Source: Rhodanobacter thiooxydans (GTDB lineage: Bacteria > Pseudomonadota > Gammaproteobacteria > Xanthomonadales > Rhodanobacteraceae). From it: a DNA stretch of 64,000 bases. Positions 53,423-62,100 of this stretch are shown here, piece after piece (position 1 is the first letter of the stretch; the number at the start of each line of letters is the position of its first letter). The notes under the pieces were generated by a model, which saw only the letters and a program-made list of their open reading frames with translations, made no database searches and was not told the origin of the DNA. A program made the position numbers and the translations under genes. The stretch is from NCBI RefSeq assembly GCF_021545845.1, contig NZ_CP088923.1:2046001-2110000 (forward strand), read 5' to 3'.

Positions 53423-53447
53423 GGCACTGTACCAAGGTACAAGTGCC
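53423..53447 (+). promoter_or_regulatory. Second copy of the 25-bp dyad, upstream of TonB receptor 2
   Basis: GGCACTGTAC-CAAG-GTACAAGTGCC differs from the copy at 49466-49490 by one base. A TAAGCT -10 candidate lies 18 bp downstream (53466-53471), and a 19-bp word GAGCGATGCATTCACTGCA at 53492-53510 is identical to 49536-49554. The whole control region, not only the dyad, has been duplicated. Confidence 0.7.
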
Positions 53448-53521
53448 CAGCTTCGCGTGCATGCCTAAGCTCCCTTCATCGGCATTCGCGTGAGCGATGC
53501 ATTCACTGCAAAGGGGACGTC

Positions 53522-55807
53522 ATGAAACGCACGCATCTGAGTTCGGCAATCGGCCTAGTTCTGGGTCTGGCCCTGGTGGCGCCACTGCAGGCACAGCAGA
53601 CGAACGAGGATGCCAGTGCCAAGCCGACGGCGGCGAAGCAGGCCGAGGCGAAGCAGCTGCAGGAAGTGACGGTCAGCGCGCGTCGCCGCGACGAGTCGCT
53701 GGAAAAGGTGCCGGTCGCGGTCACCGCGTTCAGCGGCGAGGACATGAAGGACCTGCAGGCGAACAGCGTCGATGGCCTGCAGGGCGCGGTGCCGAACATG
53801 AACATCGTGCAGGGCCGCGGTTCGTCCTCGGCGGTGAACATCTTCATCCGCGGCATCGGTCAGCCCGACGCGCTGCAGACCTTCGATCCGGGCGTGGGCA
53901 TGTACGTCGATGACGTCTACTACTCGCGCATCCAGGGCGGGTTGATCAGTCTGTTCGACGTCGAGCGCGTCGAAGTGCTGCGCGGTCCGCAAGGCACGTT
54001 GTACGGCAAGAACTCCACCGGCGGCGCGGTCAAGGTGGTGACGAGGAACCCGGGCGACAGTACCGAGGGCTCGGTCGAAGCCGGTTTCGGCAAGTTTGGC
54101 CGGCGTGAGGGCAAGTTCTATCTCGGCGGTCCGCTGGGCGACGCATGGTCGGCCTCGATCGCCGGCGGGTTGGCCCAGACCGACGGTTACGTCACCGATC
54201 CGTCCACCGGCCACAAGTACAACGACGAGGACAACAAGTCCGTGCGCGGCAAGCTGCGCTACCACCCGTCGGAGCATTTCGATGCGGTACTCAGCCTCGA
54301 CTACACCAAGCAGGACACCGGCCTCACGCTGGGTCAGCCGGTCTCGGTGCTGAAGCGCACCGACCTGGTGTTTGGCTCGGTGAAGCTGTACACCCCGAAT
54401 CCGGACCAGAAGTACGATTTCAGGACGCGCACCTCATTCAGTCCGGACAAGGGCCAGCAGCTCAAGCACGAAGGCGCCGCGCTGAACCTCAACTGGAAAC
54501 TGTCCGACCGCTGGAACCTCAAGAGCATCAGCGCATTCCGCAAGCTCGACAGCGATTCCTACGTCGACATCGACGCCTCGCAGTTCCAGTTGGGCGACGT
54601 GCTGGTCGACTTCCGCCAGAAACAGGCCAGCCAGGAGCTGCAGCTGCAGTACGACAACGGCAGCAACCTGCAGGCGGTGTATGGCCTGTACTGGTTGCGC
54701 GAGACCGTGCCGTCGCACCAGGAAGCGTACGCCAGCGACCTGTTCGCGCTGGCCGGTAGACGGATCAATTTCCTGCGCACCATCGACGACGATCTCACCA
54801 CCACCACCTACGCCGGCTTTGCCCACATCAACTGGGAGTTCGTGCCGAGCTGGACGCTGGCCGCGGGCGTGCGCTACAGCAGCGACCACAAGGATTACGA
54901 CCGCAGCACCAGCACGTTCTGGGGCGTGCCGTTCGGCAGGTTGAACGAGACCGTGGCCTTCAACGCGAGCAAGCGCTGGAATGCTTGGACGCCCACGCTC
55001 AGCCTGCAGAAGCAGCTCGATCCGCAGACCATGGTCTATGCCTCGGCCAGCCGCGGCTTCAAGTCCGGTGGCTTCAACGGCCGCGCCAACACCAAGGCCG
55101 AAACGAAGAGTGCCGAGTACAACCCCGAGTACGTGTGGACCTACGAGCTGGGCCTGAAATGGCGTTCGGCCGACAACAAGCTGCAGGCGAACCTGGCCGC
55201 GTTCCACAGCAACTACACCGACTTCCAGGCCCGCGTGTCGGAAGTGCAGAACCCGGGCTCGATCACCCCGACCTTCGCCTTCCCGGTGATCAACGCGGCC
55301 AAGCTGAAGATGGACGGCATCGAGTTCGAAGGCGCCGCCGTGTTCGGCCAGGGCACCCGATTGTCGGCCCAGGTCGGCTACATGGACGCGCGCTACGCCA
55401 AGTTCGTCGACCATCGCCTGAATCCCAGCGACCCGTTGTACAACCCGCGCCTGCACGACCACGTGCCGTTCTCGCCGACCTGGACCTCGCGGGTTGCGGC
55501 CACGCAGGCCTTCACCCTGGGCGACGGCAGCGCCATCACCATCGGCGCCGACTGGTCGTACCGCAGCGAAACCTGGCTGAGCGTGGACAACTACGACGCC
55601 TTGAGCCAGAAGGCCTACTCGGTGACCGGCCTGTTCGGCATCTACGACTCCGCCGACGGCCACTGGCAGTTCCGCACTGGCGTGCGCAACCTCGGAGACA
55701 AGGTCTACAAGACCGATGGCCAGGAGTTCTCCAGCGTTGGCAATATCCGCACCGCGTACTACGGTATGCCGCGCAACTGGTACGCCAACGTGCGCTACAA
55801 CTTCTGA
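53522..55807 (+). CDS. TonB-dependent outer-membrane receptor 2
   Basis: A 761-residue receptor. The signal peptide MKRTHLSSAIGLVLGLALVA is nearly identical to that of receptor 1 (23 of the first 26 residues match). The plug has ARRRDESLEKVPVAVTAFSG, MYVDDVYYSRIQGGLISLFD and RVEVLRGPQGTLYGKNSTGG. The barrel ends with the aromatic strand NWYANVRYNF. Beyond the plug the two receptors diverge, as expected if they bind related but different ligands. Codon use is GC-rich and normal for the genome, unlike the preceding hydrolase. A stem-loop follows, then the PHB-depolymerase-like gene 74 bp downstream. Confidence 0.94.
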   Translation: MKRTHLSSAIGLVLGLALVAPLQAQQTNEDASAKPTAAKQAEAKQLQEVTVSARRRDESLEKVPVAVTAFSGEDMKDLQANSVDGLQGAVPNMNIVQGRGSSSAVNIFIRGIGQPDALQTFDPGVGMYVDDVYYSRIQGGLISLFDVERVEVLRGPQGTLYGKNSTGGAVKVVTRNPGDSTEGSVEAGFGKFGRREGKFYLGGPLGDAWSASIAGGLAQTDGYVTDPSTGHKYNDEDNKSVRGKLRYHPSEHFDAVLSLDYTKQDTGLTLGQPVSVLKRTDLVFGSVKLYTPNPDQKYDFRTRTSFSPDKGQQLKHEGAALNLNWKLSDRWNLKSISAFRKLDSDSYVDIDASQFQLGDVLVDFRQKQASQELQLQYDNGSNLQAVYGLYWLRETVPSHQEAYASDLFALAGRRINFLRTIDDDLTTTTYAGFAHINWEFVPSWTLAAGVRYSSDHKDYDRSTSTFWGVPFGRLNETVAFNASKRWNAWTPTLSLQKQLDPQTMVYASASRGFKSGGFNGRANTKAETKSAEYNPEYVWTYELGLKWRSADNKLQANLAAFHSNYTDFQARVSEVQNPGSITPTFAFPVINAAKLKMDGIEFEGAAVFGQGTRLSAQVGYMDARYAKFVDHRLNPSDPLYNPRLHDHVPFSPTWTSRVAATQAFTLGDGSAITIGADWSYRSETWLSVDNYDALSQKAYSVTGLFGIYDSADGHWQFRTGVRNLGDKVYKTDGQEFSSVGNIRTAYYGMPRNWYANVRYNF

Positions 55808-55818
55808 TCCACGCCGAG

Positions 55819-55848
55819 CCGCAGGAGCCCGCTGGCGGGTTCCTGCGG
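55819..55848 (+). terminator. Stem-loop between TonB receptor 2 and the depolymerase-like gene
   Basis: CCGCAGGAGCCCGC and GCGGGTTCCTGCGG pair over 14 bp with one G-T mismatch. It belongs to the TGTAGGAGC palindrome family and may act as a partial terminator or as an mRNA-stabilising element between two genes on the same strand. Confidence 0.6.
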
Positions 55849-55881
55849 ATACTTTGTGAACCTGCAAGACGGAGCGAGCCG

Positions 55882-56916
55882 ATGAATACCCGATGGGTAG
55901 CCCGCCTGCTGTGGCTGGCCCTGCTGGCCAGCGGCGGCGTTTGTGCGAAAGACACCGGTTCGGGCCTGCCCGGATTGAAGCTGGACCCGGCGCGCACCGC
56001 CGTGGTCGGTCTCTCTTCCGGCGCCTACATGGCCGGCCAGGCGCAGATGGCCTACCCGGAGCTGTTCCCGAACGCGGCCCTGGTCGCGGGCGGCCCGTAC
56101 GGCTGCGCTGGTGGCAAGCTGGACGTGGCACTGGGCAGCTGCATGAAAGGCACGCCGGCACCGGACGTGGCCGCGCTGGTGGCCCATGCCGCGAAGCGCT
56201 CGGCGGCGGGCGAGATCGGTGCGCTGAAGGATCTCGCCCATGCGCACGTCTATCTGCTGCACGGCAAGGACGATGCACTGGTGGCCCCTGCGGTGGCAGA
56301 GGCGGGGGTGCAGTTCTACCGGCAACTGCGCGACGCCACACCGGCGCTGAAGGGCATGCAGGTGCACGACGATGGCGCACGCGCGTTCGCACACAACCTG
56401 CCGATAGCCGCCCGCGGCGACAATTGCGACAAGTCGGTGGCGCCATATCTGGGCCACTGCGGCTTCGACGCGGCCGGCGAGATCTTCGCGCAGATGTTCG
56501 GCAAGCCGGCACGCTCGGCAGACAAGGCGCAAGGCGAGCTGCGCACGTTTGACCAGGACGCGCTGCGCCCGGAGGGCGCCGATGCGTTCCTGGCCGGCAC
56601 CGGCTACGTCTACCTGCCGCCAGCTTGCCTCGCTGGCAAGCCCTGCGGCCTGGTGGTGGCGTTCCACGGCTGCAAGCAGAACGCCGATGCGGTGGGCAAG
56701 GCCTTCGTCGAGGACGCCGGCTTCAACCGCTGGGCTGACGTCTACGCCGTGGCGGTGCTATATCCTCAGATCCGCGCAAGTTTCGCGCCCTTGAATCCGC
56801 AAGCATGCTGGGACTGGTGGGGATATTCCGGAGCCGACTACGACACACGCCAGGGCGTACAGCTGCGCTGGGTGGTGAATGCGGTGCGGGCGCTGGGGAT
56901 GCCGGCGGGGCATTGA
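55882..56916 (+). CDS. Secreted PHB-depolymerase-type esterase
   Basis: A 344-residue exported esterase. The signal peptide MNTRWVARLLWLALLASGGVCA is followed by the catalytic domain of the short-chain PHA depolymerase/esterase family: lipase box VVGLSSGAYMAGQAQMAYP (nucleophile Ser45), VYLLHGKDDALVAP (acid region), CGLVVAFHGCKQN (oxyanion segment) and CWDWWGYSGADYD. Several cysteines fit the extracellular disulfides of this family. No substrate-binding C-terminal domain is present, so soluble oligomers or amorphous polymer are likelier substrates than crystalline PHB. It is the last gene before the IS element, which may have cut off downstream members of the locus. Confidence 0.88.
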   Translation: MNTRWVARLLWLALLASGGVCAKDTGSGLPGLKLDPARTAVVGLSSGAYMAGQAQMAYPELFPNAALVAGGPYGCAGGKLDVALGSCMKGTPAPDVAALVAHAAKRSAAGEIGALKDLAHAHVYLLHGKDDALVAPAVAEAGVQFYRQLRDATPALKGMQVHDDGARAFAHNLPIAARGDNCDKSVAPYLGHCGFDAAGEIFAQMFGKPARSADKAQGELRTFDQDALRPEGADAFLAGTGYVYLPPACLAGKPCGLVVAFHGCKQNADAVGKAFVEDAGFNRWADVYAVAVLYPQIRASFAPLNPQACWDWWGYSGADYDTRQGVQLRWVVNAVRALGMPAGH

Positions 56917-56973
56917 TGGCGGGGCGCCTCCGCTTCCTCCGCCGGCTGTCTGTAGATACCGTCTCGTTCCGCG

Positions 56974-57996
56974 TTATGCAAGCGAGCATCCAGGTGATGC
57001 GTGCGCAGAGGCAACGAGGCGGTGTCTGGGGTAGTCAGGATCAAACAGCGAGTTGGTATGGATGACGCCCCAGACTAGGTGCAGGAGCTTCCGCATGGCG
57101 GCACACACGGTCACGATGGGGAGCTTCCCGCGTGCGAGCAACCGTTCGCAGAAGGCACGAACCACGGGGTTGTGGTTCTTGGCGCAGATGGCGGGAAAGT
57201 AGAGTTTGGCGCGCAAGCCGGGGGCACCGGTTTTGGAGATCCGGACCTGTCCCTTGAGCGTGCCCGACTCGCGCCGTGCCGGGTTGAGGCCGGCGAAGGC
57301 GACCAGCTTGCCCGGCGCGTCGAAGCGTCGCAGGTCGCCCAGTGCGGCGAGCAGGGAGGCCGACGTGGTCTTGGCGATGCCGGGGATGGACGTCATCAAC
57401 GCCGCGTCGTAGCGCAGCTGGGGATCCTTGTCGATGTGATTGTTGATGCGCTGCTCCAGCGCCTTGATCTGCTTGCGCAGTTCCTTGAGCGACGCTTCCA
57501 CCGAGTCGCGTACGGCGTCATTGGCGACGTCGAGTCGGTTCGCTTCCATCCGCTCCATGCCCTTGAGATCGTCCAGCCGTTCGACCAGCGCGCGCAAGGT
57601 GCGCTGGGCCGCTGTCGGCGGCATCCACGGCGCCATCGGATGGGTGCCGGCCTGCTGACTGGTGGCGAACTGCGCAATGAGCTTGGCGTCTGTGCGGTCG
57701 GTCTTGGTTCGCGTCAGCTGGCTCTTGCCGAAGTACTTTACTTGCGCCGGATTGGCCACGTAGACCGTCTTGCCTTGCTGTACCAGGAAGATGGCCAGTG
57801 CCTCGTGATAGATCCCCGTCGCTTCCATGCACACCGCCGCTTCCGGCGCGTGCTTGTCCAACCAGGTCATCAACTCCTGGAAGCCTTCTTCACGATTGGC
57901 CACCTTGGCGCGTGTCTGGAATTTGCCCGGCTTGGCCAGACCAACGGCCACATCAAACGTGGCCTTGGCCACATCCACTCCCACAACGTTTGTCAT
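56974..57996 (-). CDS. IS110-family transposase (DEDD recombinase)
   Basis: A 340-residue transposase. The N-terminal RuvC-like DEDD domain shows GVDVAKATFDVAVG (Asp8), MEATGIYHEAL (Glu) and RTKTDRTDAKLIAQF (two Asp). The C-terminal transposase_20 domain shows IPGIAKTTSASLLAALGDL and FAGLNPARRESG, which includes the serine region that in IS621 forms the covalent DNA intermediate. Uninterrupted, so the element may be active. ATG 57996 (MTNVVGVDVAK) is preferred; another ATG lies five codons upstream. The stop lies about 18 bp from the inferred element end. Confidence 0.96.
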   Translation of the reverse strand: MTNVVGVDVAKATFDVAVGLAKPGKFQTRAKVANREEGFQELMTWLDKHAPEAAVCMEATGIYHEALAIFLVQQGKTVYVANPAQVKYFGKSQLTRTKTDRTDAKLIAQFATSQQAGTHPMAPWMPPTAAQRTLRALVERLDDLKGMERMEANRLDVANDAVRDSVEASLKELRKQIKALEQRINNHIDKDPQLRYDAALMTSIPGIAKTTSASLLAALGDLRRFDAPGKLVAFAGLNPARRESGTLKGQVRISKTGAPGLRAKLYFPAICAKNHNPVVRAFCERLLARGKLPIVTVCAAMRKLLHLVWGVIHTNSLFDPDYPRHRLVASAHASPGCSLA

Positions 57997-58236
57997 CGCC
58001 TTACCTCGCATGGTTTGTTCCGATCACCATGCTCATCCGGCTGATCCTTAGGTGTGCAGGCTCACGCCAGTGGCGGGCCGAGGGTACCGTTCAAACTTCT
58101 GGATGAGCGAAATCGGAACCGGGGTGTGCATCTACGTCACGGGCTCGAAGCCAAAGGAGCGCATCGGCATCACCCGGTTCCCCCGATGATCAGTCGGGAA
58201 TGCTCGACCCTGACAGGTCGGACATCAAGACCTAAG
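57997..58236 (-). ncRNA. Putative bridge-RNA region of the IS110 element
   Basis: About 240 bp of non-coding sequence between the inferred left end and the transposase start. IS110-group elements transcribe a structured bridge RNA from this position that pairs with donor and target DNA (established for IS621). Possible stems on the minus strand include GTCGAGCATTCCCGAC-type and CCGACTGATCATCGG hairpins at about 58170-58210. I did not fold the RNA or locate the guide loops, so the call is from position and family. Confidence 0.45.
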
Positions 58237-59030
58237 GAGCGCACTTCGTGCGCGATGCTCTTGCTTCGTTCAGAGCGAGAAGCATCAGAGGCAAGAGCTT
58301 TCGTGCGCCTCTGGCGCCCGAGTTACTTTCTCTTTGCGTGGCCAAAGAGAAAGTAACCAAAGAGAAAGGCCACCCCGCTTGCGCGCTTTCCGGGCATCGG
58401 GCAACTGCTCCTGCGTTGCCTCCACTCGGGCATCCATGCCCTCGCCATGCCCGGAAAGTTCGCGGACGGGCTACGGGGTTTTTCGACAGCACATCGGGCA
58501 ACCGCTCCCTGCGTTGCCTCCACTCCGGCATCCATGCCGTCGCCTGTGCTGGCGAAAAACTGGCCGGCATCCTTGCCGGCCACCCTGCGGGCTTTCCTTC
58601 GCCCGTCCGCCGCTGCAGAGGGGCCCCGGGTAGGGCAGCGCGCTCCCAGCGCGCACTCTTCAGAGGAGCCAGATCAAGAGCGGGAGCAAAGCCACGGCGA
58701 AGCGCCGCTTTGCCGTGGCTTTGGCTTTTCAGCTCTATCACCGAGTGCGGGCCAGGATGGCCCGCTGCTCTACCCGGGGTCCCCTGCGCGGCGGTGAGAC
58801 GGGGTCGACAGGCCGCGCAGCGGGAGCCGACAGGGATGTCGGCTCCTTTTCGCGCGGGCAGGAGCCCGCTCGAAAAGCCCGGCCCCGGCTCACGGACTTG
58901 CCGCCCATGGATGGGCGGCAAGCGCCAAGCGGGGTGTCGTTTTCTCTTGGTTACTTCTCTTTTGGACAAGCAAAAGAGAAGTAACTCGCCCTCCGAAGGA
59001 GGACGAAAGCTCTTTGCTTTGAAGCTTTCG
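58237..59030. repeat. Composite, highly palindromic non-coding element of about 0.8 kb
   Basis: Outer arms AAGAGCTTTCGT (58293-58304) and ACGAAAGCTCTT (59003-59014) enclose two similar 15-bp perfect hairpins, GTTACTTTCTCTTTG with its complement (58322-58357) and GTTACTTCTCTTTTG with its complement (58950-58985). Inside are a degenerate direct repeat of about 55 bp (58398 and 58492), a CCCCGGGTAG/CTACCCGGGG long-range pair (58623 and 58775), an AGCCACGGC hairpin around an GCGCCGC loop (58690), a GGAGCCGACA/TGTCGGCTCC hairpin (58822) and CTTGCCGCCCAT/ATGGGCGGCAAG (58898). Open frames on both strands are by-products of the symmetry. I recall similar sequence recurring in Xanthomonadaceae genomes, but know no accepted name or function. 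Confidence 0.75.
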
Positions 59031-59104
59031 TCTCACCAGAAACAGCAAACAACAGCATCGCAACTGAAGTCGCTCCTGCAGTGGTTTCCACGGGTGCGCC
59101 CCAC

Positions 59105-62100
59105 ATGCTGAGCGCCAGCGTCATCGCCATCGCCGCGCTGTGCTGGCTCGGCCTGCTGTTTGGCGTGGCGCTGCTCGGCGAGCGCCGCCCCCACATTTTC
59201 GAGAAGCGCTGGGCGATCGTGTACGCGCTGTCGCTGGCGATCCACTGCACCTCGTGGACGTTCTACGGCACCGTGACCCAGGCCAGCCGCTCGGGCTGGT
59301 GGCTGCCGCCGACCTTCGTCGGGGCGATCCTGATGTACCTGTTCGCGCTGGGTTTCCTGCGCCGGATGGTGCAACTGGTGCGCGAGTACAACGCCGGTTC
59401 GCTGGCCGACCTGATCGCGGTGCGGCTGGGGCGGCACCCGGGACTGGCGGCGCTGGTCACGGTGGTGGTGGTGATCGGCATCGTGCCGTACATCGCGCTG
59501 CAGCTGAAGGCGGTGGCGATGAGCTACGGCATCCTCAGTCACGGCCAGCTGGCCGAATCCAGCCCGTGGCAGGACAGCGCGCTGTACGTGGCATTGCTGA
59601 TGGCGCTGTTCGCGATGCTGTTCGGCACCCGGCGCGCCTCGACCATGGCGCACAACCGCGGGCTGGTGCTGGCGATGGCGTTCGAATCGCTGTTCAAGCT
59701 GGGCGCGATGCTGGCGCTGGGCACACTGTTGTTCGCCGCGTTGCCGGCGGATCTGCCGGCGAACGTACCGGCGCCGCCGGACAGCAGCGGCTTCCCGGCG
59801 CTGATCCTGCTCGGCGCACTGGCGATGTTCACCATGCCACACCAGTTCTACGCCGGCATCGTGGAATGCCGCGAGGACGGCCAGCTGCGCACCGCGCGCT
59901 GGCTGTTTCCGCTGTACCTGCTGCTGATCTCGCTGCCGATCCTGCCGCTGGCGCGGCTGGGTGACGCGTGGCTGGGCGCGAGCGGCGTGTCGTCGGACAT
60001 GTACGTGCTGGCGCTGCCGCTGGCGCGCGGCGAACACGGGTTGGCGCTGGTCGCTTTCCTCGGTGGCCTGAGCGCCGCCACCAGCATGGTGGTGATCGCC
60101 ACGCTGACCCTGAGCCTGATGGTGGTGAACCACTTCGTCGCGCCGCTGCGGGTGCGGGCGGGCTGGGGTCGCGACGAGCACGGCGATCTGCGCGGCGAAC
60201 TGCTGAATTACCGGCGCGTGGCGATCCTGGTGGTGATCCTGCTGGCCTGGGCCTACAGCAGGCTGCTGGCGGGCAACGAGGCGCTGGCCGACATCGGCGC
60301 GATTTCGTTTTCCGCGCTGGCCGGCTTGACCCCGGCGCTGCTGGCCGCGGTGTACCGGCCGCAACTGGGCTCGCGCGCGGTCATGGCCGGGCTGGCCGCC
60401 GGCACCCTGGTGTGGCTGTATGCGGTGCTGCCGGCATTGCTGTCGTCCATGCCCGCGTGGCTGCACGACGGCCCGTTCGGCCTGCACTGGCTGGCGCCGG
60501 ACGGCCTGCTCGGGCTGGGCAACTGGAACCGGCTCGGTCGGGCCGTGGTGGTGAGCCTGCTGCTCAACGTCGCGGTGATGCTGGCGATGGCCGGTTCGCG
60601 CTACGGCAGGGTGGCGCGCACGGTCAGCGTGGGCGATGTCGGTCTGGTCGAACTGCGCGCACTGGCGGCGCGCTTCCTGCCGCCGGAACGGGTCGAATAC
60701 CTGTTCGCCAGCGCGCCCGCCGCGGGGCCGGCCGGCAGCGCGCGGGTCGCCGAGGTCGAGCACGAGCTGGCTGCGGTGATCGGCGCCGCCTCCGCGCGCC
60801 TGTTGCTGGAGGTGGTGCACCGGCAGGGCCGCGACGACCTCGATACGGTGGTCGCCATCGTCGGCGAGGCGGCGCAGGACCTGCGCTTCAACCAGCGCGT
60901 GCTGGAGGCGGCGCTGGAGAACATGAGCCAGGGCATCTGCGTGGTCGATGCCGAGCTGCGCCTGGTGGCCTGGAATACGCCGTACGCGCGACTGTTCGAC
61001 TATCCGCCGGAGATGTTGCAGGTGGGCCGGCCGGTGGCCGAGCTGACCCGCCACAACATCGATATCGGCATGCTCGGCCCGGGCGAGGTGGAGCAGCGCG
61101 TGCAGCGCCGGCTGGCGCACATGCGCGAGGGTACCCGGCATCTCTCCGAGCGGCGCTTCCCCGACGGCACCATCGTCGAGATCCGCGGCAACCCGATGCC
61201 CGGCGGCGGCTTCGTGGCCACCTTCACCGACGTCACCGCGTTCCGCCAGGCCGAGGCGGCGCTGAAGCGCATCAACGAGACGCTGGAACTGCGCGTGGAA
61301 GCGCGCACGCGCGAACTGGCCGCGGCCTCGGCCGAGGCGCAGGCGGCGAACGAGGCCAAGAGCCGCTTCCTCGCCGCGGTGACACACGACCTGATGCAGC
61401 CGCTGCACGCGGCGCAGCTGTTCGCCCATGCGCTGACCGAGCGCGGCGGCGACGCGGCCAACGCGCGGCATCTCAACGGCGCGTTGGCCGCCACCGAAGG
61501 CCTGCTCACCGGGCTGCTCGACGTGGCCCGGCTCGAAGGCGGGCGGCTGCACCCGCAGCCGCGCGCGTTCGCGCTGGCCGAGGTGCTGGATCCGCTGGCC
61601 GCCGAATTCCGTGCCATCGCGATCGACCGCGGCGTGCGGCTGGACGTGGTCGGCACGCGCGCCTGGGTGCGCTCCGATCCGCAACTGCTGCGCCGGGTAC
61701 TGCAGAATTTCCTGTCCAACGCGCTGCGCTATGGCGAACGCGGCCGCGTGCTGCTCGGCACGCGCCGGCGCGGTGGGCAGCTGCGCATCGAGGTGTGGGA
61801 CACCGGCCCCGGCATCGCGCCGGAGGAGCAGCGGCTGATCTTCCAGGAGTTCCGCCGCGGCAGCGCCGCGGGCGGGCAGGGTCTGGGCCTGGGCCTGTCG
61901 ATCGCCCAGCGGATGGCCGACCTGCTTGGCCATCCGCTCGGGCTGCGTTCTTGGCCCGGACGCGGCAGCGTGTTCCATGTCGACGCGCCGGTGGCGCAGG
62001 CCGTGGCGCGATCCGCGCCGCCCGCGCATGCGCAGCAGCCGCTGCCTGCCGGTCGCGCCTTGCTGCTCGACAACGAACCGGCGGCGCTGGCCGCGCTTGG

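Larger units (their letters stand above)
56954..58236 (-). mobile_element. IS110-family insertion sequence with CT core, inserted in a TGTAGGAGC palindrome
   Basis: About 1.28 kb. Read with the transposase, the upstream junction is CTC-CT-TAGG (core at 58236-58235) and the downstream junction GGTAT-CT-ACAGAC (core at 56955-56954). Removing the element and one core restores CTGTCTGTAGGAGCGCAC on the plus strand, the start of the TGTAGGAGC repeat seen at 32944 and 40294. IS110 elements lack terminal inverted repeats and do not duplicate the target except for the core dinucleotide, and a CT core is known for IS621. Boundaries are inferred from this reconstruction. Confidence 0.7.

Noticed and set aside
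58232-59111. Overlapping open frames on both strands in the 58.2-59.1 kb repeat
   Set aside because: They are by-products of palindromic structure; translations repeat the same motifs on both strands and have no domain.
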